A stretch of 7,656 nucleotides of DNA from Porphyromonadaceae bacterium. GTDB taxonomy: Bacteria > Bacteroidota > Bacteroidia > Bacteroidales > UBA11471. Location: the NCBI GenBank assembly GCA_021199145.1, contig JAJQIP010000023.1:1-7656 (forward strand), in the 5' to 3' direction. The notes beneath the pieces were generated by a model, which was not told the origin of the DNA, made no database searches, and saw nothing but the letters and a program-made list of their open reading frames with translations. The translations under genes and the position numbers were made by a program. Position 1 is the stretch's first letter, and each line of letters opens with the position of its first letter. Of the stretch, positions 1-5,522 are shown in pieces.

Positions 1-206
1 CAAAAGGGAACCGATTAATGGATATAACGTTGCCCGACAACACATTGGCCGTCATGGTTAAACGAGGCAACAACTTCTTTGTCCCTAAAGGAAACACCAT
101 TCTGAAACTTAAAGACAAGTTATTGGTCATCAGTGATAACGAAGAAGAGCTGAAAAAAGCCTACGAAGCTTTGGGAATTAAAGATTATTCGATAGAGAAG
201 AACTGA
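1..206 (+). CDS. Potassium/proton antiporter, C-terminal fragment (RCK_C/TrkA-C domain)
   Basis: This is the 3' end of a gene that begins before the window; the frame is open from position 3 and stops with TGA at 204-206, leaving 67 visible residues. The start-like ATG at 18 is internal, because the upstream codons read KGNRL and continue the fold. The visible part resembles the regulatory C-terminal (TrkA-C) domain that ends NhaP2/CvrA-type potassium/proton antiporters: a strand ending in ITLPDNTL, then a VMVKRGNNFFVPKGNT segment, then KDKLLVISDNEEEL. This pattern of a Gly-rich turn followed by D-K-LLVI is typical of such cytoplasmic ligand-sensing domains. The transmembrane exchanger domain is outside the window, so the transporter call is inferred from the tail only; another RCK_C-bearing transporter is possible. 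A T-rich tract follows the stop, with no strong hairpin. Confidence 0.7.
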   Translation, partial: KGNRLMDITLPDNTLAVMVKRGNNFFVPKGNTILKLKDKLLVISDNEEELKKAYEALGIKDYSIEKN

Positions 207-248
207 TTTCCTCCAAATAATCCCCCGAAAAGTACTTTTTTTATTTTT

Positions 249-281
249 TTTGCTATATGTAACAAAATTTTTGTACTTTTG
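249..281 (+). promoter_or_regulatory. Bacteroidetes-type promoter of the DUF3078 gene
   Basis: A TTTG (-33 element) lies at 249-252 and TACTTTTG, a perfect match to the -7 consensus TAnnTTTG, at 274-281. They are separated by 21 nt, within the 19-21 nt range typical of the Bacteroides primary sigma factor. Transcription would start near 285, giving a leader of about 25 nt before the ATG at 310. It is the only promoter in the window with both elements intact. Confidence 0.75.
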
Positions 282-309
282 CGCAGGAATACAAAAACAT
301 AAAAATATT

Positions 310-1206
310 ATGAAAAAAAGTTTTCTACTCATTGCAGCGTTGGCTTTTTCAACCGTCGCTGCTATGGCCCAAGATGAAAATAATTCATCGTGGACAAAAG
401 CGGGATACGTAGGTCTTAAATTCACCCAAGCAAGTTTTACCAACTGGGCTCCTGGTGGAGACAATGCGTTTGCCGGTGATGTGCAATTCACCTATCAGGC
501 CGATTATAAGGAAGGTGAAAACCTTTGGCAAAACCGTATTGAATTAGGATACGGAGCCAGTCACACCTCAGGCGACCGGGGCTACCAAAATATGAGCAAG
601 ACCTCCGATAAAATCTACTTGCACTCCAATTATGGTCGCAAGATTAACGAAAAGGAGACTCTCTTCTTAAGTGCCTTCCTTTCGTTCGAGACCCAATTCG
701 CCAACGCATTCGACGATGACGACGAGACGGGCGGACGTAAATTGGTTTCCCAATTCATGGCTCCGGGTTACCTCTCCGCTGGTGTGGGTATCACCTGGCT
801 CCCGACCAAATTCCTGAATGTCATATTCACCCCGGCGACGTGGAGAAGTACATTTGTCACCCACCCAGACTTAAGAGAGGATTATGGCGTGTTAGACGGT
901 AAAAAGGCCATAGATGAAATAGGTGCCAATCTGAATGTATCGGTCAACTATGACATCATTAAGAACGTGAATGTCTATTCCCGTGTGAACTTCTTCGCCG
1001 ACTACTATAGAATAGAAGATAAGAAATCCCACTTCAAGGACATTGATATATCCTGGGATATACAGCTCAACTTTACCATCAACAAATGGTTGTCGGCCCT
1101 GGTATCGACCAGCCTTGTTTACGATGACGATACAAAAATCGATGAGATAAAATCAAAAGTACAGTTTAAGGAGATGCTTGCCCTCGGGTTGCAATACAAC
1201 TTCTAA
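310..1206 (+). CDS. Secreted DUF3078 domain protein, probable outer-membrane barrel
   Basis: The product is a 298-residue protein of unknown function that I assign to the DUF3078 family found in Bacteroidetes. Residues 1-20 form a clear Sec signal peptide (MKK start, hydrophobic core LLIAALAF, cleavage after AMA before Gln21). The mature protein begins with the family-like stretch SSWTKAGYVGLKFTQASFTN followed by a WAPGGDNAFAG turn. It then shows alternating aromatic/polar strands, acidic turns (DDDD near 150) and a terminal strand ending LGLQYNF. The final Phe and the strand pattern suggest an outer-membrane beta-barrel. The ATG at 310 is preferred over an in-frame ATG at 250, because 250 lies inside the promoter and would place a non-signal stretch before the signal peptide. 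The upstream region is A-rich with no Shine-Dalgarno motif, as usual in this phylum. It appears monocistronic, between its own promoter and a terminator. The family call is from recognition and no biochemical role is known to me. Confidence 0.8.
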   Translation: MKKSFLLIAALAFSTVAAMAQDENNSSWTKAGYVGLKFTQASFTNWAPGGDNAFAGDVQFTYQADYKEGENLWQNRIELGYGASHTSGDRGYQNMSKTSDKIYLHSNYGRKINEKETLFLSAFLSFETQFANAFDDDDETGGRKLVSQFMAPGYLSAGVGITWLPTKFLNVIFTPATWRSTFVTHPDLREDYGVLDGKKAIDEIGANLNVSVNYDIIKNVNVYSRVNFFADYYRIEDKKSHFKDIDISWDIQLNFTINKWLSALVSTSLVYDDDTKIDEIKSKVQFKEMLALGLQYNF

Positions 1207-1224
1207 CAACCGACTATACAGAAT

Positions 1225-1264
1225 AAACAGGGAGAAGTCATACGGCTTCTCCCTGTTTTGTTTT
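1225..1264 (+). terminator. Rho-independent terminator after the DUF3078 gene, possibly bidirectional
   Basis: A perfect 13-bp stem pairs 1225-1237 with 1246-1258 and can extend by one wobble and one C-G pair to leave a four-base loop (ATAC). A T-rich run follows on the plus strand (to about 1264). It lies 18 nt after the DUF3078 stop. On the opposite strand the hairpin ends in CTGTTTATTC, so it may also stop the convergent nadC-yigZ transcript, whose last stop codon is about 40 nt away. Confidence 0.85.
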
Positions 1265-1296
1265 ATCCGTACAGGATACTCGGCCGGTACTTACTG

Positions 1297-1902
1297 CTAC
1301 TGCTTTTCCAGAAAAGAGAGCGATTTCACAAAGGAAAGCCGCTCCCGGAGACGGGACAACAGACCTCGGCGTTGGCGCAAAGTCATTTCGCAGCGAAGGT
1401 CAAACTGTTGGGAAAGGACGGTGACTCCCTCCTCCTTGACAATACGCATCACTTCGTTCAAGAAAGGGTATTCAAATGTCACACAGATATCCTCCTCGAC
1501 AAGCCGTTCGACAATCTCATTGGCACGGAGTGCCTCGGCCGCTGCGGTCCGATAGGCATCGACAAGCCCTCCTGTTCCTAACTTTATGCCCCCGAAATAG
1601 CGCACTACGATAACCAGCACGTTGGTGAGTCCGAAAGAAGTAATCTGTCCCAAAATAGGTTTGCCGGCCGTACCCGAAGGTTCTCCGTTATCATTACTCC
1701 GACATTCGACACAAGTGTGCCCCAATTTATAGCCCCAACACACATGACGGGCATCGTGATAGGCATTCCGATAAGACTCTATCTGCGCTTTGGCCTCTTC
1801 CACCGTCGATATGGGCATGGCAAAAGAGAGAAACTTGCTCATCTTCTCCTTATAGACTCCCTCCGAAAGACGGGATACGGTAAGGTAAGTATCTTCGGCC
1901 AT
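1297..1902 (-). CDS. yigZ: YigZ/IMPACT family protein (UPF0029 with DUF1949)
   Basis: This 201-residue protein matches the YigZ/IMPACT family in length and signature. The N-terminal UPF0029 domain holds the hallmark DNGEPSGTAGKPIL at residues 71-84 and VVRYFGGIKLGTGGLVDAYR at about 99-118. An upstream ARHVCWGY (51-58) is also typical. The remaining part (about 135-201) fits the ferredoxin-like DUF1949 domain. Eukaryotic IMPACT modulates the Gcn2 stress kinase pathway; the bacterial role is unclear, with proposals of nucleic-acid or ribosome association. I chose the ATG at 1902, which gives MAEDTYLTV; three codons upstream there is only a TTG (1911). The gene starts 27 nt after the nadC stop on the same strand, so the two are probably co-transcribed. 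The functional link between them is not obvious and may only reflect shared transcription. Confidence 0.9.
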   Translation of the reverse strand: MAEDTYLTVSRLSEGVYKEKMSKFLSFAMPISTVEEAKAQIESYRNAYHDARHVCWGYKLGHTCVECRSNDNGEPSGTAGKPILGQITSFGLTNVLVIVVRYFGGIKLGTGGLVDAYRTAAAEALRANEIVERLVEEDICVTFEYPFLNEVMRIVKEEGVTVLSQQFDLRCEMTLRQRRGLLSRLRERLSFVKSLSFLEKQ

Positions 1903-1929
1903 GATAGACAACGGAACGGAATAGGAGAA

Positions 1930-2778
1930 TCAGAAAGCCTTGAAACTCAAGTCAAGCCCCTTGACCGAATGGGTAAGGGCTCCCACCGAGACATAATCGA
2001 CCCCGCACTCGGCATAATCACGTATCGTATCGAGGGTAATTCCGCCCGATGACTCTGTCTCGTAACGTCCTGCAATCCGCCGTACTGCCTCACGGGTAAG
2101 TTCGGGAGTGAAATTGTCCAACATGATGCGGTCTATCCCTCCTACCCGCAACACCTCATCCAGTTCTTGGAGATTTCGCACCTCAATCTCTATCTTCAAA
2201 TCCTTGCCTTTCGTGGCAAGATATTCATGGCAACGGGTTATTGCCGCCTCTATGCCGCCTGCAAAATCAATATGATTGTCTTTGAGCAGAATCATGTCAA
2301 AAAGACCGATACGATGGTTCATACCACCGCCTATACGCACAGCCTCTTTTTCAAGAATGCGCATGCCCGGAGTTGTCTTGCGGGTATCAAGCACTCGGGT
2401 GTGCAAACCTTCAAGACGCTCCATATAGCGATGGGTAATGGTTGCGATACCGCTCATACGTTGCAGGATATTGAGCATAGTGCGCTCCGTCTGTAACAAC
2501 GACTGCACCTTGCCCTCCACGACAAAGGCCACATCACCGGGCTTCACAAAGACACCGTCTGGAATGAAGACCTCCATCTGCAAAGTCGGATCGAAAATGG
2601 CAAAGACCCGCCGGGCCACATCAACTCCTGCCAAAATACCCTCCTCTTTGACGAGAAGCCGCGACCGCCCCTTTTTATCCGCAGGTATGCAACACAGCGT
2701 GGTATGGTCACCATCTCCGATATCCTCGGCAAAAGCCAAGGCAATCAAGTCATTAACCAGTTGGTCGGGAGTCTTCAT
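1930..2778 (-). CDS. nadC: Nicotinate-nucleotide pyrophosphorylase (quinolinate phosphoribosyltransferase)
   Basis: NadC converts quinolinate and PRPP to nicotinate mononucleotide, CO2 and pyrophosphate, the entry of de novo aspartate-derived quinolinate into NAD synthesis in the cytoplasm. The 282-residue length is normal. Conserved elements are in order: GDGDHTT (21-27), TERTMLNILQRMSGIAT (97-113) with the active-site Glu-Arg, DTRKTTPG (131-138), GGGMNHRIGLFDMILLKDNH (150-169) carrying the His-Arg and Lys residues that bind quinolinate and phosphate, EIEV (197-200), MLDN (219-222), ESSGGI (242-247) and YVSVGALTHS (262-271). All expected catalytic positions are present, so it should be active. 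The ATG at 2778 begins MKTPDQLVNDLI and is the natural start. It heads a minus-strand unit with yigZ and is divergent from rlmH. nadA and nadB are not in the window. Confidence 0.96.
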   Translation of the reverse strand: MKTPDQLVNDLIALAFAEDIGDGDHTTLCCIPADKKGRSRLLVKEEGILAGVDVARRVFAIFDPTLQMEVFIPDGVFVKPGDVAFVVEGKVQSLLQTERTMLNILQRMSGIATITHRYMERLEGLHTRVLDTRKTTPGMRILEKEAVRIGGGMNHRIGLFDMILLKDNHIDFAGGIEAAITRCHEYLATKGKDLKIEIEVRNLQELDEVLRVGGIDRIMLDNFTPELTREAVRRIAGRYETESSGGITLDTIRDYAECGVDYVSVGALTHSVKGLDLSFKAF

Positions 2779-2844
2779 AACGTCTGTTTTTAGGTCTTTC
2801 TCCTATTTTTTTACAGAGGAAAGCATCAAAATACAAATAATCCT

Positions 2845-2852
2845 TATCTTTG
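2845..2852 (+). promoter_or_regulatory. Candidate -7 element for rlmH and the DUF2490 gene
   Basis: TATCTTTG matches the Bacteroidetes -7 consensus TAnnTTTG exactly and lies in the nadC-rlmH divergent spacer. I see no TTTG at the expected -33 distance, so the promoter is only half supported. Transcription from about 2856 would give a leader of roughly 74 nt before the rlmH ATG. Confidence 0.5.
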
Positions 2853-2899
2853 CGAACAGATTGGTCGTATACTCGCCAATCTCATTCCCTTACAGTAGG

Positions 2900-2907
2900 C
2901 AAATGTA
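2900..2907 (-). promoter_or_regulatory. Weak candidate -7 element for nadC-yigZ
   Basis: On the minus strand this reads TACATTTG, an exact match to TAnnTTTG, about 120 nt upstream of the nadC start. There is no TTTG at the -33 distance. If used, the nadC and rlmH transcripts would overlap at their 5' ends. Such an 8-base match with four fixed T/G positions in AT-rich spacer can occur by chance. Confidence 0.25.
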
Positions 2908-2929
2908 CGAAAAAACGGGAATCTCGGAT

Positions 2930-3403
2930 ATGAAAATCGATTTTTTAGTCGTGGGGAAAACCGCACAATCGGGTTTTGCTCGGGGAATAACCGAATACGA
3001 AGAACGGGTGAAACACTATATTCCCTTTGAGATGTCGGTAATCCCCGACTTGAAGAATACGAAAAACCTGACGGCCGAGCAACAGAAAGAACGGGAAGGT
3101 GAACAGATTTTGAAGTCGTTGTGTGACGGCGATTGGATGGTGTTGCTCGATGAACGGGGGAAAGAATATACCTCCCTGCAATTTGCCGGATACATCGAGA
3201 AAAAAATGCAGACGATTCCCCGACGCTTGGTATTTGTCGCAGGAGGCCCTTACGGATTTTCTCCAAAGGTGTATGCGGCCGCACAGGAAAAAATATCGCT
3301 TTCGAAAATGACCTTCTCCCACCAGATGATACGCCTCCTATTTATCGAGCAACTCTATCGGGCCTTCACCATTTTAAATCACGAGCCCTATCACCACGTA
3401 TAA
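2930..3403 (+). CDS. rlmH: 23S rRNA (pseudouridine1915-N3)-methyltransferase RlmH
   Basis: RlmH is a SPOUT-class, SAM-dependent methyltransferase that makes m3Psi1915 in helix 69 of 23S rRNA on assembled 70S ribosomes. The 157-residue product has the usual single-domain length. It begins MKIDFLVVGKT, has LDERGK at 73-78, the SAM-binding strand and glycine turn VFVAGGPYGF at 101-110, and the C-terminal trefoil-knot region with LSKMTFSHQM (124-133), RLLFIEQLYRAF and the terminal NHEPYHH. I chose the ATG at 2930 because family members start with this MKI strand. The frame stays open far upstream, and an in-frame ATG at 2903 would add nine non-conserved residues; the part of the open frame before that is antisense to nadC. 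A DUF2490 gene starts 22 nt after the stop and is probably co-transcribed. Confidence 0.96.
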   Translation: MKIDFLVVGKTAQSGFARGITEYEERVKHYIPFEMSVIPDLKNTKNLTAEQQKEREGEQILKSLCDGDWMVLLDERGKEYTSLQFAGYIEKKMQTIPRRLVFVAGGPYGFSPKVYAAAQEKISLSKMTFSHQMIRLLFIEQLYRAFTILNHEPYHHV

Positions 3404-3425
3404 ATTCACACATAAACCATACCAT

Positions 3426-4130
3426 ATGAAATCCATTTCTCGCTTTCTCATCCTGACAATCATCGCATCGCTTTTCGCCCTGCCGACCCAGGCCAAAGAT
3501 TACGATTACACTTTCGACTATGGTGCACTCATCAATGCGACTGTCGGGAAAAACTTCGGCAAAAGATTTAATGTACAGGTAGCCGCAGATGTCTGGTTGA
3601 ACGACAATTTCTGTGGCTACGAACGGGCCATGGCTTCCGCCACCTTCACCTACACCCTTATTCCTAAATACCTCAAGGCTATGGCCTATTACGCCTACTT
3701 CAACCAAGAGGACGATGGAGGTAAAAAGGATATCCACAACCACCGCTACCAAGTCGGTCTGGTCGGCAGTTACAGTACGGCACACCTTGATTTTTCACTC
3801 ACCTCCAAATTTGAACAGACCCAGAAGTTTGACCATTGCAAGGGGTCAAGAACGCCCAACAACAAATGGCGTACCCAGATAAAGGTAGGGGGCATAATAT
3901 CGCCCAAAGTTCCATGGAGGCCCTTTGTGTCGATGGAAATTTTCGAGTCGATGAACGGTATGAATCATAACTCGAACCCCTCGGGGATAGAACGCATCCG
4001 TTACGAGGCGGGGACGAATTATGTCATAAGCAAACTTGTCTCCCTCGAAATGAAACTACGGGGCGAACGGCTGGAGTTGAAGTCTCAACTCTACTCCTCT
4101 ATTGGTGTCGGGGTAAAATTCAATTTATAA
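3426..4130 (+). CDS. Secreted DUF2490 domain protein, probable outer-membrane barrel
   Basis: This 234-residue protein of unknown function resembles the DUF2490 family of Bacteroidetes. Residues 1-23 form a Sec signal peptide (KSISR, hydrophobic FLILTIIASLFAL, cleavage after TQA before Lys24). The mature part is rich in alternating strands with aromatic residues: YTFDYGALINATVG, then FNVQVAADVWLNDNF, then a YYAYFNQED strand and turn, and HNHRYQVGL near the middle. The protein ends in two amphipathic strands (SLEMKLRGERLEL; YSSIGVGVKFNL). This pattern suggests a small outer-membrane beta-barrel, as predicted for other members. The ATG at 3426 directly precedes the signal peptide. It follows rlmH by 22 nt, so co-transcription is likely, but pairing an rRNA methyltransferase with an envelope protein suggests no shared pathway. 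It converges on hemW, and I see no convincing terminator in the 44-nt gap. Confidence 0.75.
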   Translation: MKSISRFLILTIIASLFALPTQAKDYDYTFDYGALINATVGKNFGKRFNVQVAADVWLNDNFCGYERAMASATFTYTLIPKYLKAMAYYAYFNQEDDGGKKDIHNHRYQVGLVGSYSTAHLDFSLTSKFEQTQKFDHCKGSRTPNNKWRTQIKVGGIISPKVPWRPFVSMEIFESMNGMNHNSNPSGIERIRYEAGTNYVISKLVSLEMKLRGERLELKSQLYSSIGVGVKFNL

Positions 4131-4174
4131 CTCCTCCGGACAAGTTGCCGGCCGACAAGTATAGACTTTCTCCT

Positions 4175-5308
4175 TTAATCGACATACAACAAGTCGGAAA
4201 TGATTCCGTCAGAGATGAACACTCCCCGACGGGTAAGGGTCAGACGTTGGTCGGTATAGGCAAGCATACCGTTCTCGATATGGGGACGGGCCATACGTAG
4301 GCAATATTCCCGCCGCATCTCTCCAAAATCGGCGGCCACTCGGTCAAGGTCAAGACCCCAACGGGTACGGAGGGCGGTCACCACCCGGTCATTATAGCGG
4401 GTATCAGGGGTCAGCTTTTCGGCTTCGTAGGCGGAGACACCTTCCTCAATACATTCAAGATAGTGTGTCAAAGAGGATGGATTGCACCGTCGTACCGCAC
4501 CGTCATAACTGTGTGCGGCCGCCCCGAGACCAAGGTAGGGAATATCTTGCCAATACGAGAGATTATGCCGGGCATAACAACCGGGACGGGCGAAATTGGA
4601 AATTTCATACTGTTCATACCCGGCCGCCTCAAGGCTCCCCTTCAATCGTTCAAAAAAGCGGAGGGACAGCTCTTCGTCACACTCCTCTACCTTTCCTTCC
4701 CGACGTAACCTATCAATAGGCGTTCCCGCTTCATACGTGAGATGATAGGCCGATATATGCGGCAGGTCAAGGGCTATAGCCTGTTGCAGGTCACTCTCCC
4801 AATCGGCCAGGGTCTGACCGGGCAAACCGTAAATAAGGTCAATGCTGATATTGGAAAATCCTGCTTCACGCAGTCGGCCTATGGCGGCGATGGCCTCTGT
4901 GGCGGTATGGCGACGGTGTAAAAATTGCAAGTGGGTATCCGAAAAACTCTGTACCCCCATGCTTATGCGGTTCACGGGTAAAGCCGCTAAAAAAGAGGCA
5001 TAACGTGGGGTGACATCATCCGGATTGACCTCAACCGTTATCTCCCGACAACGGGAAAAATCAATCTCCCCTCCCATCTCTGCAAAAAAATGTCGGAGCA
5101 AATCGGGGGAGAGTTGCGAAGGGGTTCCGCCTCCCATATATAGGGTCTCTATCGGAGCGCCCTGTAATTCACTGCGGCGCATACGCCACTCGGCAAGCAA
5201 GGCTTCGACATACCGCCCTTGCAGCCTCTCCTCGCCCGTCGTTGAGTAAAAGTCACAATAGATACACCGGGAACGACAAAAAGGTATATGCACATACAGA
5301 CCCGCCAT
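4175..5308 (-). CDS. hemW: HemW, radical SAM heme chaperone (coproporphyrinogen oxidase-like)
   Basis: HemW binds heme and a 4Fe-4S cluster and is thought to deliver heme to membrane respiratory proteins; it is often mis-annotated as oxygen-independent coproporphyrinogen III oxidase (HemN). The 377-residue protein opens with YVHIPFCRSRCIYCDFYS, giving the radical SAM cysteines C11, C15 and C18. The next residues are Asp-Phe rather than the extra cysteine of HemN. Further family motifs are MGGGTPS (58-64), EVNPD (93-97), NRISMGVQSF (113-122), DLIYGLPGQT (157-166), YEISNFARPG (234-243), HNLSYW (248-253), which fits the HNxxYW heme-binding motif of HemW, and LGLGAAAHS (259-267). A winged-helix-like C-terminal part ends the protein. 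The ATG at 5308 is chosen; the frame stays open to an ATG at 5419, but those 37 extra residues are not conserved and overlap the candidate promoter. It is divergent from the EF-G paralogue. Confidence 0.93.
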   Translation of the reverse strand: MAGLYVHIPFCRSRCIYCDFYSTTGEERLQGRYVEALLAEWRMRRSELQGAPIETLYMGGGTPSQLSPDLLRHFFAEMGGEIDFSRCREITVEVNPDDVTPRYASFLAALPVNRISMGVQSFSDTHLQFLHRRHTATEAIAAIGRLREAGFSNISIDLIYGLPGQTLADWESDLQQAIALDLPHISAYHLTYEAGTPIDRLRREGKVEECDEELSLRFFERLKGSLEAAGYEQYEISNFARPGCYARHNLSYWQDIPYLGLGAAAHSYDGAVRRCNPSSLTHYLECIEEGVSAYEAEKLTPDTRYNDRVVTALRTRWGLDLDRVAADFGEMRREYCLRMARPHIENGMLAYTDQRLTLTRRGVFISDGIISDLLYVD

Positions 5309-5316
5309 AGTAAAAA

Positions 5317-5324
5317 CAAAGATA
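5317..5324 (-). promoter_or_regulatory. Candidate -7 element for hemW with very short leader
   Basis: On the minus strand this reads TATCTTTG, an exact match to TAnnTTTG, ending only 8 nt before the hemW ATG at 5308. Transcription would start at about 5313, leaving a leader of only a few bases. No TTTG is present at the -33 distance. A real promoter further upstream with a weaker match is the alternative. Confidence 0.4.
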
Positions 5325-5393
5325 GGAGAAAATTCCTTATCTGTGTCTCTTCCCCAAAAGTGTTTTCCCTCTGTAAAAGGGAAGAAAAAACCG

Positions 5394-5425
5394 TTTTGCG
5401 ACACATTTTGCAAATACATTTTGCA
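5394..5425. repeat. Spaced TTTTGC repeats in the hemW/EF-G2 divergent region
   Basis: TTTTGC occurs at 5394-5399, 5406-5411 and 5419-5424, at 12- and 13-nt steps. The last two sit inside a 10-bp direct repeat, ACATTTTGCA, at 5403-5412 and 5416-5425. A short palindrome TTTGCAAA lies at 5407-5414. The block is in the non-coding spacer between two divergent genes, so it could hold protein-binding sites, though AT-rich spacers make short repeats by chance. No function is assigned. Confidence 0.45.
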
Positions 5426-5460
5426 TTTGTCAATTTTTCTTTCTAAATTGCGTTTTGTTA

Positions 5461-5480
5461 TCGTGAAAATCGTTTTACGA
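5461..5480. promoter_or_regulatory. 20-bp dyad, candidate CRP-family (Cur-type) activator site for the EF-G2 gene
   Basis: The sequence has arms TCGTnAAA (5461-5468) and TTTnACGA (5473-5480) around a 4-bp centre, with all seven fixed positions of each arm symmetric. Its centre, 5470.5, lies about 42 bp before the start predicted from the -7-like box at 5502-5509. That is where a class II CRP-type activator binds. The right half can also form an alternative 6-bp hairpin (CGTTTT, loop ACGA, AAAACG; 5471-5486). The Bacteroides EF-G2 gene is known to be activated by the CRP-family regulator Cur; that this dyad is its site here is my inference from symmetry and position only. Confidence 0.45.
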
Positions 5481-5501
5481 AAAACGAGAAAACTTATTTT
5501 T

Positions 5502-5509
5502 TACCTTTA
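5502..5509 (+). promoter_or_regulatory. Weak -7-like element of the EF-G2 gene
   Basis: TACCTTTA matches TAnnTTTG at all but the last base. No TTTG lies 19-21 nt upstream; that position is taken by the end of the 5461-5480 dyad. This is the pattern expected of a promoter that depends on an activator. The predicted start near 5513 would leave a leader of about 10 nt before the ATG at 5523. Confidence 0.4.
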
Positions 5510-5522
5510 ATCTGATATTTCA

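Noticed and set aside
228..251. AAAAGTACTTTT palindrome followed by a T tract after the antiporter gene, as a terminator
   Set aside because: The stem would be only four A-T pairs around a GTAC loop, too weak to call. The T tract also overlaps the start of the next promoter.
2438..2929. Upstream extension of the rlmH frame
   Set aside because: Most of it is antisense to nadC, and RlmH proteins begin with the MKIDFLVVGK strand at 2930.
4131..4174. Possible terminator around GCCGGC between DUF2490 and hemW
   Set aside because: The palindrome has no room for a loop and no adjacent T tract.
5365..5383. Six-base inverted repeat TTCCCT/AGGGAA with a 7-nt loop in the hemW upstream region
   Set aside because: Short, with no T tract suitable for termination and no known leader-RNA class; it would also be outside the transcript if the 5317-5324 promoter is correct.
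5309..5419. N-terminal extension of hemW by 37 residues
   Set aside because: The extra residues precede the conserved N-terminal strand of HemW, look unlike any domain, and overlap the candidate -7 element.
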